Below are positions 15,908 through 24,598 of a stretch of 64,000 bases of DNA, in pieces. The stretch is taken from NCBI RefSeq assembly GCF_000021705.1, contig NC_012751.1, positions 1,538,006-1,602,005 on the forward strand, written 5' to 3'. The stretch is from Candidatus Hamiltonella defensa 5AT (Acyrthosiphon pisum) (GTDB taxonomy: Bacteria; Pseudomonadota; Gammaproteobacteria; Enterobacterales; Enterobacteriaceae). How positions within the stretch are numbered: position 1 is the stretch's first letter; the number at the start of each line of letters is the position of its first letter. The notes under the pieces are model-generated. The model saw only the letters and a program-made list of their open reading frames with translations. It did no database searches and was not told where the DNA came from. A program made the position numbers and the translations under genes.

Positions 15908-16848
15908 ATTTGTCGAACACGTTCACGCGTTAAACCAATTTCACATCCCACCTCTTCAAGTGTCGCGGGCTCGTAACCTAATAATCCAAAGCGTCTTGCT
16001 AAGACTTCTCGTTGCTTAGTACTCAATTCAAATAGCCATTTAACGACGCTTTTTTTCATATCATCATTTTGGGTTGTATTCTCAGGATCATTGTCAGTTT
16101 CATCAGATAAAACATCTAATAATCCTTTTTCTGCCGCATTTCCAAAAGAAGTATCAACAGAGCTGATACGTTCATTAAGCCGTAACATACGGCTGACATA
16201 ATCAACAGGTTTATTCAGTTGCTCTGCAATTTCTTCTGGGCTGGGATCATGATCAAGTTTATGGGAAAGTTCTCTTGCAGCACGTAAATATACATTTAAC
16301 TCTTTGACGACATGGATAGGTAAACGAATAGTTCGCGTTTGGTTCATAATCGCACGCTCAATCGTTTGACGTATCCACCATGTGGCATAAGTTGAAAAAC
16401 GAAAACCCCGCTCAGGATCAAATTTTTCAACAGCACGAATGAGACCTAAATTACCTTCTTCAATTAAGTCTAATAATGGCAGACCACGATTGATATAACG
16501 ACGAGAAATTTTTACCACTAAACGTAAATTACTTTCTATCATTCTTCGACGTGACGATTCATCGCCACACAATACACGGCGAGCAAAATAAATTTCTTCT
16601 GCTGCTGTTAATAAGGGAGAATAGCCAATTTCACCAAGATAAAGCTGAGTTGCATCCAGTACTCGCTGTGTGACATTTTCTACTAATAATTCATCTTCTT
16701 CGTCTTCATCTAACTCACTTTCAGTAGATTCATCGACTAGTAAAAATTTTTCAGTGAAAATTTCTGGGTCTAGATTATTTTTTTCACTGTACTGCGTAAA
16801 ATTAATATCTTCATTTAACTCGTTAACTTTCAGCGTATTTTGTCTCAT
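15841..16848 (-). CDS. rpoS: RNA polymerase sigma factor RpoS (sigma-38)
   Basis: The general stress and stationary-phase sigma factor, 335 residues. Region 1.2/2 is highly conserved (TQRVLDATQLYLGEIGYSPL, DLIEEGNLGLIRAVEKFDPE, TYATWWIRQTIERAIMNQTR), as are region 3 and region 4 (ARRFGLLGYEPATLEEVG, LTRERVRQIQVEGLLRLKEM). The N-terminal 55 residues are diverged and acidic. The protein ends QTQGLNISA where E. coli RpoS ends QTQGLNIEALFRE, so the last residues have been replaced at the junction with the toxin gene. AGGAG lies 7 bases before the ATG. It follows nlpD, which in enterobacteria carries the main rpoS promoter. Regions 2 and 4 are complete, so function is likely kept. Confidence 0.95.
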   Translation of the reverse strand: MRQNTLKVNELNEDINFTQYSEKNNLDPEIFTEKFLLVDESTESELDEDEEDELLVENVTQRVLDATQLYLGEIGYSPLLTAAEEIYFARRVLCGDESSRRRMIESNLRLVVKISRRYINRGLPLLDLIEEGNLGLIRAVEKFDPERGFRFSTYATWWIRQTIERAIMNQTRTIRLPIHVVKELNVYLRAARELSHKLDHDPSPEEIAEQLNKPVDYVSRMLRLNERISSVDTSFGNAAEKGLLDVLSDETDNDPENTTQNDDMKKSVVKWLFELSTKQREVLARRFGLLGYEPATLEEVGCEIGLTRERVRQIQVEGLLRLKEMLQTQGLNISA

Positions 16849-16902
16849 ATGCTGCTCCTGCCCGTAATACCGAAAACAAAATTTCAGCGTATTTTGCTTA
16901 AT

Positions 16903-17868
16903 TTATCGCTGCGAAAGGTACTGCAGCGGGTTGACGGATTTCCCTTTATAACGAATTTCAAAATGTAACTTTACTGAACTGGCTCCGGAGCTACCCATAT
17001 TTGCTATTTTTTGCCCAGCTTTGACTTTTTGTTGTTCCCGGACCAGTATCTTGTCATTATGAGCATAGGCACTCAGGTAATCATCACTGTGCTTAATAAT
17101 GATTAAATTACCATAACCTCGTAATGCATTCCCTGCATAAACCACTTGCCCATCTGCTGTTGAAAAAATAGGTTGTCTTCGGGAACCACTGATATCAATC
17201 CCTTTATTACCTCCTTCGGAAGCAGAAAATTCATCGATAATTTTTCCGTCAGTCGGCCATTTCCATTGAAGCGTGGGAGCTGTACCATGATTTTTTGAGG
17301 TATTAATCGGATTACGAGGCAAAGTAACATCAGGTGTTGATTTTTCAACAATAGCTGATTTTTGCAATATTTCGCTAACATTTTGTTTACCTGAATGTTG
17401 AGAATACGCGTTAGTTGATTGAGAATCAACCATTGTTGTTTGAATTTCCTGGTGAGATGGGCGAAGAGGTAAGCCAATAGAAGTCACGTCTTTTTGTTTT
17501 ATCATCTGTTTAGAGTTTTTATCTAACTGAATTAACTGATGAATTTTTAGTGTATAAGGTTCAGGAATATTATTTTTTTTTGCTAAATCACGATAATCAT
17601 TTCCTGTAAGCCAAGCAATATAAAATAAGGTGTCACCTCGTTTCACTCGATAGGTATGCCCGTTATAACTGCCTTTAAGAGTATTATCATAACTGCGGTT
17701 ATAGATAATTGTATGCATTCTGTCATGTTCTTGTTTAATTTTAATAGAATGGTCTCTGGCAACACTAATAGGCGCTGGTTTTGAGTCTTTATTACTACAG
17801 GCAAAAAGAGAGAAGTTGGCAATCATAAATAGAGATTGATATAAAATGCGGCGGGTGTTTTTTTTCAT
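16903..17868 (-). CDS. nlpD: Murein hydrolase activator NlpD
   Basis: This outer-membrane lipoprotein activates the amidase AmiC at the septum. The signal peptide ends in a lipobox (ANFSLFAC, Cys24). A LysM domain follows (HTYRVKRGDTLFYIAWLTGN, about 71-115). The C-terminal LytM/M23 domain (about 215-320) reads GNKGIDISGS, GNALRGYGNLIIIKHSDDYL and LHFEIRYKGKSVNPLQYL. It lacks the full zinc set of active M23 peptidases, as NlpD normally does. It is 321 residues, shorter than E. coli (379) in the linker. The gene lies only 10 bases after ispF, where E. coli has truD, surE and pcm in between. Confidence 0.93.
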   Translation of the reverse strand: MKKNTRRILYQSLFMIANFSLFACSNKDSKPAPISVARDHSIKIKQEHDRMHTIIYNRSYDNTLKGSYNGHTYRVKRGDTLFYIAWLTGNDYRDLAKKNNIPEPYTLKIHQLIQLDKNSKQMIKQKDVTSIGLPLRPSHQEIQTTMVDSQSTNAYSQHSGKQNVSEILQKSAIVEKSTPDVTLPRNPINTSKNHGTAPTLQWKWPTDGKIIDEFSASEGGNKGIDISGSRRQPIFSTADGQVVYAGNALRGYGNLIIIKHSDDYLSAYAHNDKILVREQQKVKAGQKIANMGSSGASSVKLHFEIRYKGKSVNPLQYLSQR

Positions 17869-17878
17869 TATATTATCT

Positions 17879-18376
17879 TCATTTTTTGATTAATAAAACC
17901 ACTGCTTCAGATGCAATACCTTCACCACGGCCAATAAAACCCAATTTTTCGGTTGTGGTGGCTTTGATATTAATGTGATCTATGTTGCACTGAAGATCTT
18001 TGGACAGATTTTCTCTCATTTCTGGAATGTAAGGTGCCATTTTAGGTTCTTGTGCAATAATAGTGATGTCTATATTCCCTAATTGATATTTTTTCCCCAG
18101 AATTTTCTCATAGCTTCTGCACAATAAGGCGCGACTATCGGCATTTTTGAAATCTGGGGAGGTATCAGGGAAAAGTGTTCCAATATCACCTAAAGCTGCA
18201 GCACCGAGCAATGCGTCAATCACTGCATGTAAGACCACATCCCCATCTGAATGGGCTATCACACCCTGTTTTTCAGGGATATAAACCCCCCCAATGATCA
18301 GGCGAGAAGACCCGCCAAATTTGTGGACATCAAAACCCTTTCCTATGCGTATTAGATTTAACATATTCACGTTCAT
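17879..18376 (-). CDS. ispF: 2-C-methyl-D-erythritol 2,4-cyclodiphosphate synthase
   Basis: IspF closes the cyclodiphosphate ring in the non-mevalonate isoprenoid pathway. The zinc site is seen in KGFDVHKF and the substrate loop in HSDGDVVLHAVIDALLGAAA; the family signature continues with LGDIGTLFPDT, and IKATTTEKLGFIGRGEGIAS closes the domain. Length (165 residues) is normal with a slightly extended N-terminus (MNVNMLNL before IRIGKGFD). Its start overlaps the ispD stop by four bases (ATGA), showing translational coupling as in E. coli. Confidence 0.96.
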   Translation of the reverse strand: MNVNMLNLIRIGKGFDVHKFGGSSRLIIGGVYIPEKQGVIAHSDGDVVLHAVIDALLGAAALGDIGTLFPDTSPDFKNADSRALLCRSYEKILGKKYQLGNIDITIIAQEPKMAPYIPEMRENLSKDLQCNIDHINIKATTTEKLGFIGRGEGIASEAVVLLIKK

Positions 18377-19098
18377 GGTGATTCATCATGTTTTTGGTTT
18401 AAGTAAAATTCAGCTAACTTTAAATCTTCTGGATAAGTGATCTTGATATTGTCAGATCTCCCCTGGATTAATAGTGGATGATAACCATAGCATTCAAGTA
18501 CAGAGGCTTCATCTGTGACGAGTTTTTTTTCTGCTAAGGCACGTGATAAACAATTTTTTAATAATCCAAAAGGGAATAGCTGTGGTGTCAGGGCATGCCA
18601 AAGTTTGGCTCTCTCAGGGGTAGATGAAATAGTCATATCAGCCTGAGCTATTTTTATTGTATCTCGAACAGGCGTGGCTAATATACCTCCTACTTCACTG
18701 TGTTGAGTAATAGAAAGTAAATGCTCTATATCTTCATCACTGACACAGGGGCGAACGGCGTCATGAACCAGGATCCATTTAGAATGCACGTTAAGGTAAC
18801 CGAAATATTTTAACCCTGCCAAAACAGAATTTGCACGTTCTTTTCCACCTAAAGCCACCCGAATTTTCGGATGTCGAGCAAGAGGTGTTGATTGAAAAAA
18901 ATGATCTTTAGGGTGAATCACAATCATAATCTGTTGAATACAAGGATGAGATAATAAAGGTTTAACCGCGTATTCAAGTATTGTTTTACCTCTGATTGAG
19001 AAATATTGTTTTGGGCAATCTGTTTTCATTCGAGACCCGATGCCTGCAGCAGGCACAACAGCCATTACCTCAAGAGAAAGAGAAGTGTATGTGTTCAT
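18373..19098 (-). CDS. ispD: 2-C-methyl-D-erythritol 4-phosphate cytidylyltransferase
   Basis: IspD joins MEP to CTP, one step before IspE in isoprenoid synthesis. The nucleotide-binding start is AVVPAAGIGSRMKTDCPKQY, followed by VALGGKERANSVLAGL, ILVHDAVRPCVSDEDI and the C-terminal TDEASVLECYGYHPLLIQG. Its 241 residues match the family length. It lies between ftsB and ispF, all on the same strand, in the conserved enterobacterial order. Confidence 0.96.
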   Translation of the reverse strand: MNTYTSLSLEVMAVVPAAGIGSRMKTDCPKQYFSIRGKTILEYAVKPLLSHPCIQQIMIVIHPKDHFFQSTPLARHPKIRVALGGKERANSVLAGLKYFGYLNVHSKWILVHDAVRPCVSDEDIEHLLSITQHSEVGGILATPVRDTIKIAQADMTISSTPERAKLWHALTPQLFPFGLLKNCLSRALAEKKLVTDEASVLECYGYHPLLIQGRSDNIKITYPEDLKLAEFYLNQKHDESP

Positions 19099-19100
19099 TT

Positions 19101-19415
19101 TTATCTTAATTGTTTAGCAGGAGAAACGATGTTGGTTTTTGAGGATTCAGGGATCAAACGATAAAATTTTTCATCTTGTTTGATCATCCCTAAATCATTT
19201 CGAGCACGCTCTTCCAGTGCTTCTTTTCCCCCGTCTAAATCGTTAATTTCAGCAAAAAGTTGGGCGTTTCTCATTTTTAATTCATTATTTTTTATTTTTT
19301 GTTCTGCGACATCCTTTTTAATTCGGACAAAGTCACGAATCCCATTTTTCCCTAACCAAAGAGAATATTGTAATCCAATTGCTAATAACAGCAGCAGCAA
19401 TATAAATATTTTCAT
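19101..19415 (-). CDS. ftsB: Cell division protein FtsB
   Basis: FtsB is a small bitopic divisome protein that joins FtsL and FtsQ. The start is placed at 19415, where AAGAGG precedes the ATG and the protein begins MKIFILLLLLLAIGLQYSLW as in E. coli (LQYSLWFGKNGI). The membrane helix is at 2-20, then a coiled coil (RIKKDVAEQKIKNNELKMRN, AQLFAEINDLDGGKEALEER) and the conserved ARNDLGMIKQDEKFYRLIPE. An upstream ATG at 19442 adds nine non-conserved residues. It heads the ftsB-ispD-ispF cluster. Confidence 0.93.
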   Translation of the reverse strand: MKIFILLLLLLAIGLQYSLWLGKNGIRDFVRIKKDVAEQKIKNNELKMRNAQLFAEINDLDGGKEALEERARNDLGMIKQDEKFYRLIPESSKTNIVSPAKQLR

Positions 19416-19542
19416 ATAACCTCTTAAAAATGGCCTCATCATTCTATTAATTTTGGGTGTACTTTAGTCCAGAAGCTTTTTAAAATCCTTATAAGCCAAT
19501 AAAGGTCTATAAAAATATGTTTAAAAGAGGCAATTTTGTATT

Positions 19543-19923
19543 ATGAACACCAGTTTGTTTAAAGAATTTCAATTTGAGGCAGCTCATCGTCTTCCTTACG
19601 TTCCTGAAGGACATAAATGTCGGCGTTTACATGGTCATTCATTTGTAGTTCGATTAGAAATTATTGGCAAAATTGATACTAAAAGTGGTTGGATTATGGA
19701 TTTTGCTGATTTGAAAGCAGCATTTCAACCTATTTGGAATAAATTAGATCATCAATATTTAAATGATATCGAAGGATTGGAAAATCCAACCAGTGAGTTA
19801 TTGGCCGTTTGGATTTGGGATCGACTTAAGCCTAAATTACCTCAATTAAGTTCAATCACTATCAAAGAAACCTGTTCAGCAGGTTGTATTTATAGAGGCT
19901 CTGAGACCCATTTAGGGCAATAG
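19543..19923 (+). CDS. queD: 6-carboxy-tetrahydropterin synthase
   Basis: QueD converts dihydroneopterin triphosphate to 6-carboxytetrahydropterin in queuosine (tRNA wobble base) synthesis. The zinc ligands H15, H30 and H32 (FEAAHRLPYV, RRLHGHSF) and the catalytic C26 (EGHKCRRL) are present, as is the C-terminal ITIKETCSAGCIYRG. The length, 126 residues, is normal. The gene is alone between divergent ftsB and convergent tsaC; no other queuosine genes are visible here. Confidence 0.94.
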   Translation: MNTSLFKEFQFEAAHRLPYVPEGHKCRRLHGHSFVVRLEIIGKIDTKSGWIMDFADLKAAFQPIWNKLDHQYLNDIEGLENPTSELLAVWIWDRLKPKLPQLSSITIKETCSAGCIYRGSETHLGQ

Positions 19924-19933
19924 ACCTTCATAC

Positions 19934-20503
19934 TTATCCTGAGCGAATTAATCTATCGGTCAACGCATCTCTGATTTCAGAGGGTTTCATATGCCCTCCT
20001 ACATTGCCTGATAACACAGACAACTGATGGCCGAACTGTAAAACCACTTCTCTGGATGTACGGCAAGGTGTTTGGCCTGTCATGTTAGCACTGCTTGACA
20101 CCAAAGGCTTACCAAAGCAGGAACATAACTGTCTGACCAAAGGATGAGCAGACACTCTGACTGCCAATGAATTAAATTCCCCACTTAACCAAAAGGGTGT
20201 TTGGATAGAGGTTGGGAAAACCCAGGTTAAGTGCCCTGGCCAGCTTGTAAAAATTTTTTCACGTTGTTCAGCACTGACCTGCTCATCATTAATATAGGGT
20301 TGTAATTGCTGATAACTGGCTGCTATCAAAATCAATCCCTTTTTTTGAGGGCGTTGCTTTAAAAGCAATAAATTATTCACCGCTTTTTGACTATCTGGAT
20401 CACAGCCTAAGCCAAAAACAGATTCTGTCGGATAAGCTATTACCTGCTCTTTTTTTAATGCTTTTAAGACTGAAGCGAACGTAGGGTTATTTTTTATCTG
20501 CAT
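19934..20503 (-). CDS. tsaC: Threonylcarbamoyl-AMP synthase
   Basis: TsaC makes L-threonylcarbamoyl-AMP for the t6A37 modification of ANN-reading tRNAs, an essential step. The YrdC-domain signature is seen in IAYPTESVFGLGCDPDS, LKQRPQKKGLILIAA and LAVRVSAHPLVRQL, followed by KPLVSSSANMTGQTPCRT. The 189 residues match E. coli (190). It is 17 bases downstream of the broken dprA; the smg and topoisomerase-like gene found between them in E. coli are missing. Confidence 0.95.
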   Translation of the reverse strand: MQIKNNPTFASVLKALKKEQVIAYPTESVFGLGCDPDSQKAVNNLLLLKQRPQKKGLILIAASYQQLQPYINDEQVSAEQREKIFTSWPGHLTWVFPTSIQTPFWLSGEFNSLAVRVSAHPLVRQLCSCFGKPLVSSSANMTGQTPCRTSREVVLQFGHQLSVLSGNVGGHMKPSEIRDALTDRLIRSG

Positions 20504-20520
20504 GTCATCATTACACCTTA

Positions 20521-21621
20521 CTATTTAAGACGAATATACCCGCCGTTCACGGAAGAAACCCATCCTTCAAGTTCCAGGTCAAGTAATTGGATGAGTATTT
20601 GTGATACTGGTTGATTTGTACGTTGGGCAATCAGATCAACAGGAGTGGCTTCATACTCTATGCTGCTCAATAAAGCAGGAAACGGCAGCTCCAATGACGA
20701 CTCTGATTGTGTAAAAGCCACACTGGCAGACCGAGACATCGGCAACCATTTTAGTGAACTTCTTATTTGCTCAATAATATCTTGGGGTTTGTTGACCAAA
20801 TAAGCGCCTTGTTGAATTAACCAATGAGTCCCTTCGCTGGTAGGGCTTCCTAGAGGACCAGGTAAAGAAAATACGTCGCGACCTTGTTCAAGTGCATAAC
20901 GAGCGGTAATAAGAGAGCCACTTCTCAGAGAAGCTTCTACCACGACAACTGCGGCGCTCAGCCCACTGATAATTCGGTTTCTTTTTGGAAAATGCGTGGC
21001 CAAAGGCAGAGCAGTAGTTAAAAACTCAGATACAATAGCGCCCCCTTCTTCTGTAATACGTTTGGCTAAATCACAATGACGTCGAGGATAAATATTTTCT
21101 AAACCACTGCCCAGTACGGCAATGGTTTTACCCGTTGAATTCAAGGCAGATTGATGGCAAATGCTATCAATTCCAATCGCTAATCCACTGGTAATAATCA
21201 ATCAGGTCTGGACGAGCTCTTTGGTAAAATATTTTGCCCAACGCTCACCATAGTGGCTGAAATTTCGGCTGCCAACCATGGCAATTTGTTCTTGAGAAAG
21301 AGTAGAGATATCTCCTATCGCAAATAATAAAAGAGGTGCAGAAGAGATATAAGTGAGTTGTTTTGGATAGTCTGAATCACCATACACCAGCAGATGATGA
21401 GCATCTTTTTCTAACCAGGTTAAGGTAGCGTTAATGTATTTTTCATTTAAAGGTGAAATAAATTGTTGGCATTGTTTTTGGTTTAAACCTCCGGCCATAA
21501 GCATATCCGGATCCGGTTGAATGTCAGCATAACCCTGTAAATATTCTGCTACTTTCATCCTTTGAGCGGTATTTAACCCTTTGACCATACTCATTCGTAA
21601 CCATATTTCTGCTTTTAACAT
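20521..21621 (-). pseudogene. dprA: DNA processing protein DprA, interrupted by one in-frame stop
   Basis: DprA loads RecA on incoming single-stranded DNA during transformation. The two parts (21202-21621 and 20521-21201) are in the same frame, separated only by a TGA at codon 140: KYFTKELVQT, stop, LIITSGLAIGIDSICHQSAL. In E. coli this position is Gly (RSGVTITSGLARGID), so a GGA to TGA change explains it. The Rossmann part is otherwise well preserved (LGSGLENIYPRRH, FPKRNRIISGLS, LRSGSLITARYALEQGRDVF) and the C-terminal winged helix remains. The damage therefore looks recent. The downstream part lacks the lead strand of the fold, so it is probably inactive. Confidence 0.9.
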
Positions 21622-21743
21622 AATCTCTCTCTTTACAAAGCCTGTTATGAAACAGGCCTGATATGATGTTGTTCATCAATAACAAAAATGATTAAAATGA
21701 GCATTCAGTATTTTTTATTACTTCAATAGATATCGAATAATTT

Positions 21744-22259
21744 ATGTCAATATTACAAATATTACATTTTCCAGACGATCGGCTTCGCAAAATTGCAAGT
21801 CCAGTAAAAAAAATGGATGATCAAATTCGGCAAATAGCGGATGATATGCTGGAAACTATGTATCAGGCGGAAGGCATTGGTTTAGCGGCAACGCAGGTCA
21901 ATATTCATCAACGGATTATTGTTATTGATGTTTCAGAAGATCGTCATCAGCCTCTCATATTAATTAATCCGGAATTATTAGAAAAAAGCGGAGAAACCGG
22001 CATTGAAGAAGGTTGCCTTTCTATTCCTGGCGAAAAAGCGTTCATACCAAGAGCAAAAGAGATTACCATTCAAGCATTAAACCGTGAGGGGAGATCTTTT
22101 AGGTTGTCTGCCGATGACTTATTGGCAATTTGCATTCAACACGAAATGGATCATCTTATTGGGAAGCTTTTTGTCGATTACCTTTCGCCCTTTAAGCGTC
22201 AGCGTATCCAAAAAAAGATGGAAAAACTGCAAAAAATTAATGAAAAAAAAGATAAATGA
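21744..22259 (+). CDS. def: Peptide deformylase
   Basis: Def removes the formyl group from nascent proteins and is essential together with fmt. All three motifs are present: GIGLAATQV (45-52), EEGCLS with metal ligand C91, and QHEMDHLIGK with H133, E134 and H137. The 171 residues match the family. It starts the operon def-fmt-rsmB-trkA, the same order as E. coli, and is divergent from dprA. Confidence 0.97.
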   Translation: MSILQILHFPDDRLRKIASPVKKMDDQIRQIADDMLETMYQAEGIGLAATQVNIHQRIIVIDVSEDRHQPLILINPELLEKSGETGIEEGCLSIPGEKAFIPRAKEITIQALNREGRSFRLSADDLLAICIQHEMDHLIGKLFVDYLSPFKRQRIQKKMEKLQKINEKKDK

Positions 22260-22332
22260 ACCAATAGCACAAAACAACTTACCCCTTTCTATTGGTTTTG
22301 AAAGACGTCTCATCTCAATTTAAGGAAGCTCA

Positions 22333-23292
22333 GTGTCCGAATCTTTAAAAATTATTTTTGCAGGGACACCAGATTTCTCAGCCTGTCACCTTCAACATTT
22401 ATTATCTCATAGACAAAAAATTCTCGGCGTTTTTACACAACCCGATCGTCCTGCTGGAAGAGGAAAAAAACTGGCTTTTAGCCCGGTAAAAATCTTGGCC
22501 ACCCAACATCATATTCCCGTTTATCAACCTCATTCACTCGGTTTAAAAGAAGAGCAACAAAGTATCCTTGATTTAGATGCGGATGTCATGGTCGTGGTTG
22601 CCTATGGTTTACTCCTTCCTCAAGCGGTATTGAACATGCCTCGTTTGGGATGCATTAATGTGCATCCTTCTCTTCTTCCTCGCTGGCGGGGCGCGGCTCC
22701 GATTCAACGGGCGATTTGGGCAGGAGATCAAGAAACGGGGGTGACTATTATGCAAATGGATTCAGGATTAGACACAGGGAACATGTTGTATAAAACCGTT
22801 TATCCAATACAGCCCGATGATACCGGCGCGAGTTTGCAGGCTAAGTTGGCCGCATTAGGATCTCAAGATTTATTGCTTACATTAAAAAAAATGGCTGAAG
22901 GCAAAATGCACGGAGAAACTCAAGATGAACAAAAAACAACTTACGCTCACAAATTAACTAAAAAAGAAGCGCGCCTCGATTGGTTGCTGCCTGCTGCTCA
23001 TTTAGAACGCTGTGTTCGGGCATTTAACCCCTGGCCTGTCAGTTATTTCATAATAAATGAACAAATTATAAAGGTCTGGGAAGCTCAAGCCATGCCCGAT
23101 TCGCAGCAAGTTTCTCATCTCCAGCCAGGCACCGTCCTAAAAGCGGATAAAAACGGGATCCAAATTCTTACTTCTGAGGGTGTGTTAAACATGACGAAAT
23201 TCCAGTTGCCTGGTAAAAAAATTATCTCTGCCTGGGATTTTCTCAATTCAAGAAATGAATGGTTTCAAATAGGGAAGCAACTTTTATCCTGA
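22333..23292 (+). CDS. fmt: Methionyl-tRNA formyltransferase
   Basis: Fmt formylates initiator Met-tRNA. It starts at a GTG (22333) preceded by AAGGAAG, giving SESLKIIFAGTPDFSACHLQ as in E. coli. The catalytic region INVHPSLLPRWRGAAPIQRA and the formyl-donor motif MQMDSGLDTGNMLYK are present, and the C-terminal tRNA-binding domain begins near 205. Note that the E. coli HGSLLP reads HPSLLP here, a change also seen in other homologs. It ends one base into the rsmB start (TGATG). Confidence 0.96.
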   Translation: MSESLKIIFAGTPDFSACHLQHLLSHRQKILGVFTQPDRPAGRGKKLAFSPVKILATQHHIPVYQPHSLGLKEEQQSILDLDADVMVVVAYGLLLPQAVLNMPRLGCINVHPSLLPRWRGAAPIQRAIWAGDQETGVTIMQMDSGLDTGNMLYKTVYPIQPDDTGASLQAKLAALGSQDLLLTLKKMAEGKMHGETQDEQKTTYAHKLTKKEARLDWLLPAAHLERCVRAFNPWPVSYFIINEQIIKVWEAQAMPDSQQVSHLQPGTVLKADKNGIQILTSEGVLNMTKFQLPGKKIISAWDFLNSRNEWFQIGKQLLS

Positions 23293-24581
23293 TGAAAAAT
23301 ACATATCATCTTCGCGCTATTGCTGCTCAAATTATCAGTCAAGTATTAGATAAAGGGCGTTCACTCAGTGTTGTTTTGCCTGAAGTACAGAATCATGTCC
23401 CTTATAAAGATAAGGCATTGCTCCAGGAACTGTGTTTTGGCACCTTGAGGGTGCTGCCAAGGTTGGAGCATTGTGTGAAGCATTTAATGACACGCCCGTT
23501 AAATGCCAAAAAACGTCTTTTGCATTTCTTGCTGATGGTTGGCTTATATCAGCTCATTTATACCCGCATTCCACCACATGCTATTTTATCTGAAACAGTG
23601 AAAGCGGCTGCTGTTTTGAAATATCCACAATTCAAAGGATTGATAAACGCGATACTGCGTGAATTTGAGCGGAGAAAAGAAAGCTTACTTCAAAAAGTGG
23701 AGGCTCAAGATCCTTATTTACATCCACAATGGTTATTGCAACGAATAAAAACCGCTTATCCTGAACAATGGCCATCTATTTTGAGGGCGAATAACGAAAG
23801 ACCTCCAATGTGGATAAGGGTTAATGTGCTTCATCATTCTAGAGAAAAATATCTGACAGAATTAGAAAAATCAGGAATCAAAGCAAAAGCGCACTCTATT
23901 TGCCTTGACGCAGTACAAATTTTGCCCCCATGTTCAGTCAAAGAACTCCCTGGTTTTGATCTGGGTTGGGCAACAGTCCAGGATGTGTCGGCTCAAAGAT
24001 GTATTGATTTACTCGACCCCCAAAACGATGACTATATTCTTGATTTATGTGCGGCCCCTGGTGTTAAAACAACTCATATTCTTGAGAGGGCTCCCAGTGC
24101 TGATGTATTAGCGGTCGATATCGATGCAAAGCGTTTAGAGCGCATAAAAGAAAATTTACAACGTTTGCATTTATCAGCCAGGCTAAAAGTGGCTGACGCT
24201 CTTGTACCTGAGCAATGGTATGAAGGAAAAATGTTCGATAAAATTTTACTGGATGTGCCTTGTTCCGCCACAGGTATTATTCGTCGCCATCCTGATATCA
24301 AATGGCTCAGGCGTGATAGTGATATCGCAGCACTGGCTCAATTACAATCCGAGATTATCAAAGCTGTCTGGCCAACGCTCAGACAGGGAGGGATGCTGCT
24401 TTACAGCACTTGTTCTATTTTACCTGAAGAAAATCAACAACAAATCACCGAATTTTTGAAACATCAACTCAATGCAGAAAGCATAACAATTCAAGATGAA
24501 GCAGTAATAGGTCTACAAAACTTGCCCCAAACTGATGAAGGTGATGGTTTCTTTTATGCAAAAATCACCAAGCGCTCGTGA
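23292..24581 (+). CDS. rsmB: 16S rRNA m5C967 methyltransferase RsmB
   Basis: RsmB methylates C967 of 16S rRNA. The start at 23292 overlaps the fmt stop and gives 429 residues, the same as E. coli. Domains: NusB-like N-terminal half (KALLQELCFGTLRVLPRLEH) and SAM-dependent C-terminal half. The two catalytic Cys motifs are present: DVPCSATGIIRRHPDIKWLR and YSTCSILPEEN. SAM motif I reads CAAPGVKTTHIL where the family has CAAPGGKTTHIL (Val258 for Gly), and the DAPCS motif has Ala to Val. These are unusual but do not remove the nucleophile. Confidence 0.94.
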   Translation: MKNTYHLRAIAAQIISQVLDKGRSLSVVLPEVQNHVPYKDKALLQELCFGTLRVLPRLEHCVKHLMTRPLNAKKRLLHFLLMVGLYQLIYTRIPPHAILSETVKAAAVLKYPQFKGLINAILREFERRKESLLQKVEAQDPYLHPQWLLQRIKTAYPEQWPSILRANNERPPMWIRVNVLHHSREKYLTELEKSGIKAKAHSICLDAVQILPPCSVKELPGFDLGWATVQDVSAQRCIDLLDPQNDDYILDLCAAPGVKTTHILERAPSADVLAVDIDAKRLERIKENLQRLHLSARLKVADALVPEQWYEGKMFDKILLDVPCSATGIIRRHPDIKWLRRDSDIAALAQLQSEIIKAVWPTLRQGGMLLYSTCSILPEENQQQITEFLKHQLNAESITIQDEAVIGLQNLPQTDEGDGFFYAKITKRS

Positions 24582-24598
24582 CAAGGGTATAAAAAATT

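Noticed and set aside
21195..21210. UGA recoded as glycine, since dprA has TGA at a Gly position
   Set aside because: Many intact genes here end at TGA (for example ispD, fmt, nadA-region genes) and no other gene needs UGA read as Gly.
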